From NCBI GenBank assembly GCA_012271135.1, contig JAAXGZ010000002.1:26232-90231 (forward strand): a stretch of 64,000 nt of DNA, in the 5' to 3' direction. Below are positions 30,878 through 40,203 of this stretch, in pieces. The notes under the pieces were generated by a model. That model did not search any database and had not been told where the DNA came from. It worked only from the letters and a program-made list of their open reading frames with translations. The translations under genes were made by a program, and so were the position numbers. The DNA comes from Caldilineales bacterium. Its GTDB lineage: Bacteria > Chloroflexota > Anaerolineae > Caldilineales > Caldilineaceae. Numbering within the stretch: the stretch's first letter is position 1; every line of letters begins with the position of its first letter.

Positions 30878-33800
30878 TCAACGACTGAGAATCCTGGTCA
30901 GGTCCCCGGCACTGCCGCTTTCGGCCGGCGTGTCGACGGCCAACTTCTCCTCCTGGTCCAGCAGGCGCATGCCCTCGTTGCGGGCTTCAATCGTGTGCAC
31001 CTCGTCCTGCGGGGTCACATGCCACATGGCCTGCCGCTGCACCTCCCAGTCCTCCAGGATTTGGGTGCCGCGCACGGAGCCGGTCCGCTCGACATGGGTT
31101 TGGATTAGGGAGAGCAACCGCCGCTCCACGGCGCCGCCCGCCAACCTGCGGATTTTGATCAGTTCCGGGTTGTACCGCCGTTCGAAGTTGGTGGCGACAT
31201 CGTAGACGAAGGCCTCGCCGCCGGTCATGCCGGCACCGAAGTTGCGGCCGGTTTCACCCAGCACCACAACCGTGCCGCCGGTCATGTACTCGCAGGTATG
31301 TTCTCCGGTGCCCTCCACAACCGCGGTCGCGCCGCTGTTGCGTACCGCAAAGCGTTCGCCGGCCAGACCCGATGCATACAGACGGCCGCCAGTCGCACCG
31401 TAGAGGGCCGTGTTGCCGATGATTACGTTCTGCTGCGGAATGATCTTGGACCGATCATGCGGCCGGATGGCAATTTCGCCGCCGGCCAGGCCCTTGCCGA
31501 CATAGTCGTTGACCTCGCCAATCAACTGGAAGTTGAGCCCCTGAATGCCGAAGGCTCCAAAGCTCTGCCCGGAACTGCCGACAAACGTGATGTTGATCTG
31601 GCCGGGCCGCAGGCCGTCCATTCCGTACCGCAGGGCCAGGCCGCAGGCCAGGCGCGCGCCCACGGTGCGATCCGTGTTGTTGATCGGGTGGGTCAGGAAG
31701 ACGTTGGCGTCGGGATCAGCCTCCAATCGCGCAATCACCTGCTCCACCAGCATGTCGCCCAGTGCCGTGCTGGCCAGTAGGGGATTGCAATCCCGCACAC
31801 AGCGGCGCGGCAGGTCACCGGGGATTTCCTCAAGCAGGGGTGCCACATCCATGAAGCCGGCCTCGCGGCCGTGGACCACCTGGATCAGCAGTTCGGGATG
31901 GCCGATCACCTCGTCGAGCGAGCGGTAGCCGAGGCCGGCCAGAGTGCGGCGCGCGTCCTCCGCCAGGAACATCATGAATCGAATCACCATCTCCGGGGTG
32001 CCCGGAAACTTGGCCCGCAATGCGGGATTTTGGGTGGCCACGCCCACCGGGCAGGTGTCCTTGTGGCAAACCCGGGCCATGATGCAGCCCTCGGCGATCA
32101 TGGCACTGGTGCCGAAACTGACCTCGTCGGCGCCCAGCATGGCTGCCATGACGATGTCACGGCCGGTGGAAATGCCGCCGTCGGTCCGCAGAATTACGCG
32201 GTCCCTGAGACCATTGTCCATCAACGCGTTGTGGGTTTCGGCCAGCCCCAGCTCCCACGGCAACCCTACATGCTTCAAGCTGCTGAGGGGGCTGGCACCG
32301 GTGCCGCCGCTGGCGCCGGCAATGTGAATCACGTCGGCGTAGCCCTTGGCCACACCGGTGGCAATGGTGCCCACGCCAATTTCCGACACGAGCTTCACGC
32401 TCACATGGGCGTTGGGGTTGGCCGTCTTCAGGTCGAAAATCAGCTGCGCCAGATCCTCGATGCTGTAGATGTCGTGGTGGGGCGGCGGACTGATCAGGGC
32501 CACACCGGGCGTCGCATACCGCAGTTCGGCAATCTTGTCGGACACCTTGTGGCCGGGCAGCTGCCCGCCCTCGCCGGGCTTGGAGCCCTGCGCCATCTTG
32601 ATTTGCAGTTCCTCGGCACTCATCAGGTAGGCGGGGGTCACCCCGAAGCGTCCCGAAGCCACCTGCTTGATCTTGCTGACCCGTTCAGTGTGGTAGCGGT
32701 CGGGATCCTCGCCCCCTTCGCCCGAATTGCTCTTGCCGCCGATCCGGTTCATGGCAATCGCCAGCGTCTCGTGCGCCTCCGCGCTCAGCGCCCCGTGCGA
32801 CATGGCCGCGGTGCTGAAGCGTTTGGCAATGGCGGCCGCCGGCTCGACTTCCACCAAGGGTACCGGCTCCCGCACCGGCTTGAAGTCCAACAGATGACGC
32901 GGCGCAATGCGCTGGTTGTTCTGCAGTTCGATCAACTCGTCGAAGGCGGCCTGGGCTTCCGCATCGTCTTCCGCGGTGACCGCGGTCTGGAGCAGGTGGA
33001 CCACCTTCGGTGACCACTCGTGCACCTCTCCGCCGCGCCGGGACTTGTAGAGGCCCCAGGACGGCATGCGGCGACGACCGCCGGTCCGGCCCTTCGGGAA
33101 TGCGTTGGCGTGCCAGGCCGACACGTCCTCGGCCAGCGTTTCGTAGCTGACGCCGCCCAATAGGCTGGGTGTGCCCGTGAACACCTCGTCAATCAACTGC
33201 TCGCTGATGCCGATGGCCTCGAACACCTGGCCGCCGCAATAGCTGTCCAGCGTGCTGATGCCCATCTTGCTCATGATCTTGAGCAGGCCTTTCTCGGTGC
33301 CGGTCAGGAAGTTCTCGATGGCTTGCTCCGCCGTCATCGACCCGAAGTGGCGTCCCTCTTCGACCATGGAGCTTATGGATTCATAGATCAGGTAGGGATA
33401 GACGGCATTCGCCCCATATCCGATCAGGGCCGCGAAGTGATGCACTTCGCGCGGTTCGCCGCTCTTGACCACGATGCTGGCGTGCATGCGCTGGCCGGTC
33501 CGCACTAAGTGGTGGTGCAGAGCCGAGGTCGCCATGAGCGACGGGATGGGCAGACGCCCGGGATCGACGCCTTCGTCCGACAGCACCAGGATGCGCGCGC
33601 CCTCGGCCAGGGCCTCCGAGGCGCGGGCACACAGCTGCTGCAGGGCCTGCCGCATCATCTCACCGCGGGAACGGGGCTGGTCGGCCGCGCTGTCCGGTTG
33701 CCAGGTCATGTCCAGGGCGGCCATCCAGAACTCAGGCGAGCCCATGCCCAGACTCTCCAAAAGGTAAAAGTGATCCTGGTGCAGGATGGGCGACTTGAGC

Positions 33801-35578
33801 TCAATCAGCCGGGCCGCCTCGGCCGTCTCCGACAGCAGGTTGGTCCGTTCGCCCAGGAGCATGCGCAGGCTCATGACCGTCGATTCCCGCAGGGAGTCGA
33901 TCGGGGGATTGGTTACTTCCGCAAAACGCTGCTTGAAGTAGTGGAACAGGGGACGGGGCAGGTGGCTCAGGGCGGCCATGGGCGTGTCGTCGCCCATGGC
34001 CCCCACCGGTTCGGCAGCGTTGGTCAGATAAGGACGCAGCACCACCACGAGTTCCTCGGAGGTGAAGCCGAATGCAATTTGACGTTCGAGCAAGGGCAAC
34101 CGGGACGGGGTGTGGACCGTCCGCTCCGGCCGCGGCTCCGGATTGCTGGTGCCCCGCAACGCGCTGGCCAGGCGCGCTTCCTGAATCCGGCGGCTCTTGA
34201 GCAGAATGCCCTCCAGCGACACCAGATTGTCCTCGAGCCACTTGCCGTAAGGTCGCCGACTGGCCACCTGCGCCGTGATTTCGGCGTTGGCCTGGACTGT
34301 GCTGGCTTTGGTGTCCACACTGAAGATTTGGCCGGGACCCAGTCGACCCTTGACCCGCACCGCTGCCTCGTCGTAGCGGACCGCGCCCATCTCGCTGGCG
34401 CTGATAACAATGCCGTTTTCCAACAACACGTACCGTGCCGGTCGCAGGCCGTTGCGGTCCATGATCGTGCCCACGACCCGGCCGTCGGTATAGGTAATGC
34501 TGGCCGGGCCGTCCCAAGGCTCGAGCAGGGAACTGTGGTACTTGTAGAAGGCTCGGCGCTCCGGAGTCATATCGCCTTCCGGAATTCGTTCCCAGGCTTC
34601 CGGCACCATCATCAGCAAGGCATGCCGAATGTCGCGTCCGCTGCGCACCAGCAGTTCCAGCTGCTGGTCAAACTTGCCGCTGTCACTGGTATCGGTGTCC
34701 ATGATCGGCAGCAGGTCGTCCAGGCCCTGCGGCCATACGGCCGCCGCTAAATCCGGCTCGCGGGCGCGCATCCACAACTCGTTGCCCCGGAGCGTGTTGA
34801 TTTCGCCGTTGTGGCAAATCAGGTTGAAGGGCTGTGCCTTCTCCCAGGAAGGGAGCGTGTTCGTGCTGTAACGCTGGTGGAACACAGCCAGAGACGTTTC
34901 GAACAATGGGTCGTGGAGGTCCGGGTAGAACCGGCCCAGCATGTCGGCCAGGACCAGCCCCTTGTACACGATGGTGCGACTGCTCAGGCTCGGCACATAG
35001 AGGTGTCCCACGTCCCGGGCCTGTGCCTGTTTCAGAATCAGCTTGCGTGCCCGGTAGAGCAGCCGTTCAAATGCTTCGCCGGCGTGTGCGGCGCGTGCCG
35101 TGCGCCGCAAAATCACCTGCTCCATCCAGGGACGCAACCGGAGCGCCCGGCTGCCCAGCACCGACGTGATAACGGGCACGGAGCGGAAGGCCAGGACTTC
35201 GAGCTCCAGGTCGGACGCGACCTTGCGCACCACATCGCGGGCCCGTTCCCGGTCGTCGGCATCGCGGCGGTTGAGGAACAGCTGGCCCACGGCCAGGTCG
35301 GAGACCGGCGGCGCCTCAACGCCAATCTGCTTGAGTTCCCGGACAAAGAAGCGGTAGGGAATCTGCGAAAGGATGCCGGCGCCGTCGCCGGACTTGCCGT
35401 CGTCGGCAATGGCCCCGCGGTGCGCATGGTTGCACAGCGCGTCCAACGCCATGCGCAGGATCTCATGGGACCTGCCGCCTTCCACGTGGGCCACGAACCC
35501 GATGCCGCACGCATCGCGCTCGGCCGCAGGCGGGTTCTTGTAGAAGGATTTCCGGACGGTCTTGGCCAATGCGGCCAT
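30878..35578 (-). CDS. gltB: glutamate synthase large subunit
   Basis: GOGAT moves the amide of glutamine to 2-oxoglutarate, giving the glutamate used by branched-chain transaminases. The 1566-residue protein has an N-terminal class II glutaminase whose nucleophile is Cys24 (ERDACGIGFVAH), so 23 residues should be cleaved off. Then come the central domain, the FMN-binding synthase domain (SGEGGEDPDRY, GASGGTGASPLSS), the [3Fe-4S] site (CHKDTCPVGVATQ) and the GXGXG beta-helix at the end. I chose the ATG at 35578 with AGGTG upstream. No gltD lies nearby, so the electron donor (ferredoxin or a distant small subunit) is open. Confidence 0.95.
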   Translation of the reverse strand: MAALAKTVRKSFYKNPPAAERDACGIGFVAHVEGGRSHEILRMALDALCNHAHRGAIADDGKSGDGAGILSQIPYRFFVRELKQIGVEAPPVSDLAVGQLFLNRRDADDRERARDVVRKVASDLELEVLAFRSVPVITSVLGSRALRLRPWMEQVILRRTARAAHAGEAFERLLYRARKLILKQAQARDVGHLYVPSLSSRTIVYKGLVLADMLGRFYPDLHDPLFETSLAVFHQRYSTNTLPSWEKAQPFNLICHNGEINTLRGNELWMRAREPDLAAAVWPQGLDDLLPIMDTDTSDSGKFDQQLELLVRSGRDIRHALLMMVPEAWERIPEGDMTPERRAFYKYHSSLLEPWDGPASITYTDGRVVGTIMDRNGLRPARYVLLENGIVISASEMGAVRYDEAAVRVKGRLGPGQIFSVDTKASTVQANAEITAQVASRRPYGKWLEDNLVSLEGILLKSRRIQEARLASALRGTSNPEPRPERTVHTPSRLPLLERQIAFGFTSEELVVVLRPYLTNAAEPVGAMGDDTPMAALSHLPRPLFHYFKQRFAEVTNPPIDSLRESTVMSLRMLLGERTNLLSETAEAARLIELKSPILHQDHFYLLESLGMGSPEFWMAALDMTWQPDSAADQPRSRGEMMRQALQQLCARASEALAEGARILVLSDEGVDPGRLPIPSLMATSALHHHLVRTGQRMHASIVVKSGEPREVHHFAALIGYGANAVYPYLIYESISSMVEEGRHFGSMTAEQAIENFLTGTEKGLLKIMSKMGISTLDSYCGGQVFEAIGISEQLIDEVFTGTPSLLGGVSYETLAEDVSAWHANAFPKGRTGGRRRMPSWGLYKSRRGGEVHEWSPKVVHLLQTAVTAEDDAEAQAAFDELIELQNNQRIAPRHLLDFKPVREPVPLVEVEPAAAIAKRFSTAAMSHGALSAEAHETLAIAMNRIGGKSNSGEGGEDPDRYHTERVSKIKQVASGRFGVTPAYLMSAEELQIKMAQGSKPGEGGQLPGHKVSDKIAELRYATPGVALISPPPHHDIYSIEDLAQLIFDLKTANPNAHVSVKLVSEIGVGTIATGVAKGYADVIHIAGASGGTGASPLSSLKHVGLPWELGLAETHNALMDNGLRDRVILRTDGGISTGRDIVMAAMLGADEVSFGTSAMIAEGCIMARVCHKDTCPVGVATQNPALRAKFPGTPEMVIRFMMFLAEDARRTLAGLGYRSLDEVIGHPELLIQVVHGREAGFMDVAPLLEEIPGDLPRRCVRDCNPLLASTALGDMLVEQVIARLEADPDANVFLTHPINNTDRTVGARLACGLALRYGMDGLRPGQINITFVGSSGQSFGAFGIQGLNFQLIGEVNDYVGKGLAGGEIAIRPHDRSKIIPQQNVIIGNTALYGATGGRLYASGLAGERFAVRNSGATAVVEGTGEHTCEYMTGGTVVVLGETGRNFGAGMTGGEAFVYDVATNFERRYNPELIKIRRLAGGAVERRLLSLIQTHVERTGSVRGTQILEDWEVQRQAMWHVTPQDEVHTIEARNEGMRLLDQEEKLAVDTPAESGSAGDLTRILSR

Positions 35579-35696
35579 GATGCACCTGCACACAAAAATG
35601 ACAAGGTCGCCCGCAACGCGCGGCAACGCCCCCCGGGGGCGGGCACACGAACCCGACCGCTGGCCGAACCGAATGCCCAACGGCACCGTTGGCCCG

Positions 35697-35702
35697 ATTA
35701 TA
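35697..35702 (-). promoter_or_regulatory. possible -10 element for the gltB-leuCD-phyH-leuB-ppc-cimA-ilvD run
   Basis: On the minus strand a perfect TATAAT lies about 120 nt upstream of gltB. The -35 region at 17 bp spacing (GGAAAT) is poor. A small inverted repeat, CCAACG-GTGC-CGTTGG, lies just downstream in the predicted leader and could be an operator. Nothing else recognisable lies between this site and 35918. Confidence 0.35.
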
Positions 35703-35918
35703 ACCCCTAAGGTGCAGGGATTTCCGAGTCGGACTGTGGAGACGTAACTGCTCAGTAACTGTGTTGAAAGTCAAAGCCTTGATGGCCGTATCACAGAGTT
35801 TTGCCGCCAAGGGACCTGCTCTCGGATCACCGCGTCCTGGATCGGCCGGCCCTGCTTGCGTACGGTCTTCAGCAGGTTCCGCATCCGGCCGTCCCCAGCC
35901 GTCCGGCTCTCCTTCCAG

Positions 35919-36041
35919 TCAGACGATTTTCTGCAGGTTGCGGGCCACCGCCAGCACGTGGTACAGACTCCGGTCCCCCAGCCAGTTGCACAGCTCCCGG
36001 GGGTGCCCGTAGACCGCGCCCCTCCCCGTCAACCGGGCCAT
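35919..36041 (-). pseudogene. C-terminal transposase-like scrap
   Basis: A 40-codon frame ends in HPRELCNWLGDRSLYHVLAV followed by ARNLQKIV and a stop. The pattern of a basic helix ending in ARNLQK is reminiscent of transposase C-termini, but I cannot name the family. No upstream part of such a gene exists here. It is probably a remnant left after deletion. Confidence 0.25.
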
Positions 36042-36079
36042 GGGACACCCCGGTTGCCGCTACCCGTTCCAGAAGTTCA

Positions 36080-36111
36080 GCCGACCAGAACCCTATGGTC
36101 GGCGCTTTTTT
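36080..36111 (+). terminator. intrinsic terminator-like hairpin
   Basis: GCCGACCA and TGGTCGGC form an 8-bp stem with an 8-nt loop, followed after two bases by six T residues on the plus strand. It precedes the transposase N-terminal fragment and has no evident gene feeding into it; it may be the read-in protection of a former insertion sequence. Confidence 0.55.
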
Positions 36112-36152
36112 CGAGTGGTGTCTCGGCGGTGTGCGTGAACAGGATCGAAGCA

Positions 36153-36314
36153 ATGCCCAGCCCCTACCGCGACTATGTGCCCGGTCAGCTGCGGCTGCCC
36201 GATGTGAGGAAGCGGTTGCCCGAGGACCACCTGGCCTGGACGGTCGATGACCTGCCGCAGGAACTGTGGCGGCACCAGGCTCTGGTCGTAACTTTTCTCA
36301 CATGGCGATACTGA
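36153..36314 (+). pseudogene. N-terminal fragment of an IS1182-like transposase
   Basis: The 53-codon frame starts MPSPYRDYVPGQLRLPDV and contains RLPEDHLAWTVDDL, matching the conserved beginning of IS1182-type transposases (Y.p.Q..LlPp...e.lPedHla). It breaks off after about 45 residues and runs into unrelated sequence ending TGA. The rest of the gene is absent. Confidence 0.5.
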
Positions 36315-37329
36315 GGTTGGGCCTATAAATTCTCAAATGTCTGTGCCATGGTTTCATGGATTATCTAGAGGACGATACAGGGAGACCCCCCATGACCCTC
36401 AACCGATCCCGCAGTCATGCCCACTTGCTCTGCATGCGGGAACTGGTCGGTGAAATGGAATATCTAGCTCCCAACAGCCTACATCCGGCATGGAAGACGG
36501 CCCCTTCGGCCGCAACTCTGGTCCAGGCCATTACGAAGGGGGCTTGACTTGCAATGGATTTGCCCTTTTTCTCCCACGAGTTCTTCTTCACCCCCAAGGT
36601 GAAGGGTGCACTTTATCCACCTTGTGAAACAGGAGACAAATCTCAAGTTTACCCTATACATGACTAATTAGGCAATGGCTATGGATCGCAATGTCGGGCA
36701 TCATTCCATGGTCAGGATTGGCTTGGTCCAATCCCACCCAGGCCCACACCACAGAACCTGACGAGCTGGAGATAGAGGAAGGCGATGAGATCATTTTTGT
36801 GACACCCTCTGCCACTGCGGGAAACACGCCCGACACTTACAGGCACGAGAGTGAACAGGCACAAGCCTCCCTGAGGCTGTGCCAGTTTACATCGGAAGCA
36901 TACAACCCCCACATTTCCAGCGATGGCAGCAATCAAGCCTCAGCGCACGGTGGGTGGAAAGATAAGAGCAAGGACGGTTCCTGCCCAGAAAGAGCCGATG
37001 TTGAGGTCTGGTTGCAGGTTTATGCCTGTAGATCCTACACTGGGCCCTGTGGCTGGATCACGAAGGGCCATAGGGAGGATCGTATTAGGGAAGGGTTTAA
37101 GTCGGGCCGGCGGGTTACAGCCCGTGCCGGTTGTACCTCAAATGCAAGAGCCAGCTGGCGCAATGTGGTGGATGTGGATATTCCCGACCAGTTTGACCAC
37201 CCCTTCAGGGCCACCAGGAAAGCTGCCGTATCCTGTACTCCTTATTTGCCCGATTGATAACGCGACCTGTGCCTAACGCCACTTTGAGGTCCCACCACGC
37301 ATAGAGAAGTGGGTGAAGGATTTAATGCT
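36315..37329 (+). other. accessory stretch without a confident gene
   Basis: About 1 kb of lower-GC sequence that looks unlike its neighbours. A 51-codon frame at 36392-36547 (MTLNRSRSHAHLLCMREL) has a fair ribosome-binding site (GGGAGA), and a 188-codon frame at 36691-37257 begins with an acidic stretch (EPDELEIEEGDEIIFVTP) but degrades into Ser/Arg-rich sequence. Neither resembles a family I know. I regard the stretch as decayed or foreign DNA. Confidence 0.3.
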
Positions 37330-37479
37330 ATGACCGCGAATGTTTTCCTGGAAGCTTTTGGCCAATTGGTGGGTACGCGGCCTGAAGAAGATTGGCTCTA
37401 CCCTACTTTCGATTCACGGGAGGAAATGATGGGTTGGACTCACACCCAATCCCCACCCCCACCCTACGCTTGGCTCTGA
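37330..37479 (+). CDS. small hypothetical protein, first of an orphan pair
   Basis: A 49-residue acidic protein (MTANVFLEAFGQLVGTRPEE, later WLYPTFDSREEMMGW). A good ribosome-binding site, AAGGA, lies 9 nt before the ATG. The stop is only 3 nt before the ATG of the next frame, the usual spacing for translational coupling. No family is recognised. The arrangement and protein-like composition are the support. Confidence 0.4.
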   Translation: MTANVFLEAFGQLVGTRPEEDWLYPTFDSREEMMGWTHTQSPPPPYAWL

Positions 37480-37482
37480 AAT

Positions 37483-38169
37483 ATGCACGATGCCGGGATT
37501 ACCGCCGAGAGGGATACCCATAGGCTTGGTTGGGTGCAAGTCGGCTTGCACGGAGAGAGCGAGATGCCTGGCAGTGAGAACCGGCCTCCGGTAATCCCTG
37601 ACGGCCACCGCTCCACTTTTTTCTTCCCTCTGGGGCACAATCGCCGACATCCCACCTCACCTGCGGTGGCCCTGCCCGTGTTGGGTCAGTGTTTTGAGGA
37701 CGCACTCCCTCGCTGTGTGGAATTCACGTGGACAGGCTTGCAGGTGTCCTTCAGTTTTCTGGAACCCCACATTCAAACCTTCTCGGTGTTGCCGGGGGCA
37801 CACCAGTGGTTCGAGCAAACCGCCCCCAAGACCCGCACTCCCGCGTACATTGCCTTTGACCCAGCTTGGCTGAGGCCCTATGACGCAGCCATGCTGGCCG
37901 TCCGCCTCCACCAAGCATTGACCTTTCCATTCACGTTCGGACCCGTGGTCACGGTACCGGAACCCCACCGGATCGCAGTTCGTCTCAAGTCGCCGGACAC
38001 CTTGAAGCCTGCCACGTTGGGCCTGGCCGTCACGTTACCGGAGTGGACCATGAACGCGGCCGCTTCGGTCCTCGCTCCGGTCCTCAACACCGCCCACACC
38101 ATGGTTCCGGATATTCAACACTGCACCTTGCGCCTCACCAAGGGCAAAACCGTTCAACAAAGTCGCTGA
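37483..38169 (+). CDS. hypothetical protein, second of an orphan pair
   Basis: This 228-residue frame reads like a soluble protein with regular hydrophobic spacing (FTWTGLQVSFSFLEPHIQTF, PAYIAFDPAWLRPYDAAML, TLGLAVTLPEWTMNAAASVL). It has no Shine-Dalgarno site of its own and would rely on coupling to the small gene just upstream. No signal peptide or membrane helix is visible. I do not recognise a family. It ends 36 bp before the convergent ABC permease gene, within the transposase-littered gap, so it may have arrived by transfer. Confidence 0.45.
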   Translation: MHDAGITAERDTHRLGWVQVGLHGESEMPGSENRPPVIPDGHRSTFFFPLGHNRRHPTSPAVALPVLGQCFEDALPRCVEFTWTGLQVSFSFLEPHIQTFSVLPGAHQWFEQTAPKTRTPAYIAFDPAWLRPYDAAMLAVRLHQALTFPFTFGPVVTVPEPHRIAVRLKSPDTLKPATLGLAVTLPEWTMNAAASVLAPVLNTAHTMVPDIQHCTLRLTKGKTVQQSR

Positions 38170-38205
38170 ATGGTTACGCGGGGACAGGCGGAAGGACGGA
38201 CGGGC

Positions 38206-39099
38206 TCAGCCCTTGACCCCGCCGATCAGCATGCCCTTGACGAAGTAGCGCTGAATAAAGGGGTAAACCAGCAGAATAGGGACCGTCGTGACAATAATCA
38301 TGGCAGCCTTCAGGGTCTGGGCCGGCGGCATCATTTCCGGCTCGAACATGATCCCCAGGTCGCCCCGGTACGAAGCGTCCCCCAGGTAGAGGATGGAACG
38401 CAGAATGACCTGAATGGGGTACAAATCCCGGTTGGAGTTGAACACCGCGGCATAGAACCAGCCGTTCCAGTGCCAGACCGCATAGAAAAGGCCGATCGTG
38501 GTAAGTGCCGGCATGGAAAGGGGCAGGTAGACCCGAATCAGCACCGTCAAGGGATTGGCCCCGTCCATCAGAGCCGCCTCCTCCAGTTCCACGGGAATGG
38601 TCATCAGGAAGTTGCGCATGATCAGCAGCCACCAGGGATTGACCAGGAAGGGCGTGATCATGATCCAGACGGTGTTCGTCAGACGCAGCCGGTCCACGAC
38701 CAGGTAGAACGGGATCAGGCCGCCGCTGAAGACCATGGGGATGAATACCAGCAGCGTCATGAAGGTGCGTCCCGGGAGGTTGCGCCGGGCCAGGACGTAC
38801 GCGCCAAGGCCGGTGAACGTGAGGCACAGAATGGTTCCCACAATGGTGCGGAAAAACGTGATCTTGTAGGCGTTGAACACCGTGCCCTTGCTGCCGCCGA
38901 AGAGGAACTGGTAGGCCTCCAGCGTGGGGGCCTCCGGAATCAGGACGAAGTTGCCGCGGCGCGCCCACTCCGCGGTGGAAATGAACGAGGTGCTGAGCAC
39001 GCTGATGAAAGGAATCAGGAACAGGAGGCTGACAACAATCAGGAACACGTAGTTGCCGAGGTAGAACAGCCGTTCCATCGGCGTTGCCTTAATGCGCAT
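38206..39099 (-). CDS. carbohydrate ABC transporter permease (LplC/MalG type)
   Basis: The 297-residue protein has six predicted membrane helices and the permease EAA loop, here MTIPVELEEAALMDGANPLT ahead of VLIRVYLPLSMPAL, which contacts the ATPase. The N-terminal helix NYVFLIVVSLLFLIPFISVL and the C-terminal IQRYFVKGMLIGGVKG ending are typical of the LplC/YtcP branch of CUT1 transporters. The ATG at 39099 has a GGGGGAGA site upstream and follows the first permease by 14 bp. A long frame that fuses it to upstream sequence is an artefact. Confidence 0.93.
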   Translation of the reverse strand: MRIKATPMERLFYLGNYVFLIVVSLLFLIPFISVLSTSFISTAEWARRGNFVLIPEAPTLEAYQFLFGGSKGTVFNAYKITFFRTIVGTILCLTFTGLGAYVLARRNLPGRTFMTLLVFIPMVFSGGLIPFYLVVDRLRLTNTVWIMITPFLVNPWWLLIMRNFLMTIPVELEEAALMDGANPLTVLIRVYLPLSMPALTTIGLFYAVWHWNGWFYAAVFNSNRDLYPIQVILRSILYLGDASYRGDLGIMFEPEMMPPAQTLKAAMIIVTTVPILLVYPFIQRYFVKGMLIGGVKG

Positions 39100-39113
39100 G
39101 GCCCCGTCTCCCC

Positions 39114-40055
39114 CTACCAGATGCCCTGATGGCCCAGGAAGTTGGCGAACTTGTTGGCGGCCAGCAGGAGCAGGAGTGCCAGGATCGATTTGTAGAGGCC
39201 GACCGCGGACGCGAACGAATACTTGAGATTGAGCAGGCCGGCCCGGTAGACATAGGTGTCGATGATGTCGGCCACCTCGTACACGGACGGGGAATACAGC
39301 AGCAGAATCTGTTCGAAGCCGGCGTCCAGCAGGTCGCCGATCCGGAAGATGAACAGGATCACGATGACGTGGCTGATGCCGGGCAGGGTGATGTGGCGCA
39401 CCTGCTGTATCTTGCTGGCTCCGTCGATGTTGGCGGCTTCGTAGGTCTCCGGGTTGAGGCCGGCCATGGCGGCCAAGTACAGGATACTGCCCCAACCCAC
39501 GGTCTGCCAGACCGTGGTGCCTACCAGAATGGTCCGGAACCAGCGGGGATCGCCCAGATAGTGCTGCGGTTCGCCGCCGGTCAGGACCACGAGGTGGTTG
39601 ACCAAACCGCCCTGGACGCCGAACACCACATAGACCAGGCCGGCCACAATGACCATTGAGAAGAAATGCGGCAGATAGGAGATGGTCTGCGAGATGCGCT
39701 TGAAGTAGGTGTTGTGAACCTCGTTGATGAGCAGTGCCAGCAGAATCGGCGCGGGAAAGGACCACAGGGTCTTGTAGATGGAGATCATCAGCGTGTTCTC
39801 CATCAGGTCCCAGAAGAAAAACGAGTTGAAGAAATTGACGAAGTGCTTGAAGCCAATGAAGCTGGACGTGACAATCTCGCCCATGGACATGAACGGCGTC
39901 ACGTCCTTGAACGCAATCATGATGCCGATCATCGGTACGTACTTGAAGATGATCAAGTACCCCGCCACCGGCAGGAACAACAGATAGTAAAAACCATGTT
40001 TGCGCAGGATGCGCAGTACTTCGGTCATGGACGTGTTGTCCGTGATAATCGGCAA
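39114..40055 (-). CDS. carbohydrate ABC transporter permease (LplB type)
   Basis: This 313-residue membrane protein has six helices and the LplB pattern: KHGFYYLLFLPVAGYLIIFK, then KYVPMIGIMIAFKD, and the EAA-like loop NPETYEAANIDGASKIQQVR. It forms the inner-membrane channel with LplC for oligosaccharide or polysaccharide-fragment uptake. Translation could also begin at the Met of MTEVLRILRKHG, eight residues in. The upstream binding-protein gene is separated by 148 bp containing a perfect palindrome. Confidence 0.92.
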   Translation of the reverse strand: MPIITDNTSMTEVLRILRKHGFYYLLFLPVAGYLIIFKYVPMIGIMIAFKDVTPFMSMGEIVTSSFIGFKHFVNFFNSFFFWDLMENTLMISIYKTLWSFPAPILLALLINEVHNTYFKRISQTISYLPHFFSMVIVAGLVYVVFGVQGGLVNHLVVLTGGEPQHYLGDPRWFRTILVGTTVWQTVGWGSILYLAAMAGLNPETYEAANIDGASKIQQVRHITLPGISHVIVILFIFRIGDLLDAGFEQILLLYSPSVYEVADIIDTYVYRAGLLNLKYSFASAVGLYKSILALLLLLAANKFANFLGHQGIW

Positions 40056-40146
40056 CCGACAAGCAATCCGCCGATGGCCGCAGGCGCCGTCGACCTGGAA
40101 CTACATGTGGTCGGGGAAGGGCAAATCCGTCCCCGACCGGGTGCCT

Positions 40147-40174
40147 CGCGCCCCGGCCTGCAGGCCGGGGCGCG
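40147..40174. repeat. perfect 28-bp palindrome between binding-protein and permease genes
   Basis: CGCGCCCCGGCC and GGCCGGGGCGCG flank a central TGCA, so the whole 28 bases are self-complementary. As RNA this gives a very stable 12-bp stem. It lies after the stop of the solute-binding-protein gene and before the permease genes, where such hairpins commonly protect the binding-protein message or reduce permease expression. Confidence 0.8.
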
Positions 40175-40203
40175 GATGGCAGTGTGACGGTCCGGGACCT
40201 CGC

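Noticed and set aside
36923..37276. 117-codon plus-strand frame in the accessory gap
   Set aside because: It overlaps another equally weak frame, lacks a ribosome-binding site and resembles no family; coding status cannot be supported.
38206..40062. 618-codon minus-strand frame spanning both permease genes
   Set aside because: Only its last part is the LplC-type permease; the first part is a shifted frame of the LplB-type gene, which has its own clear product.
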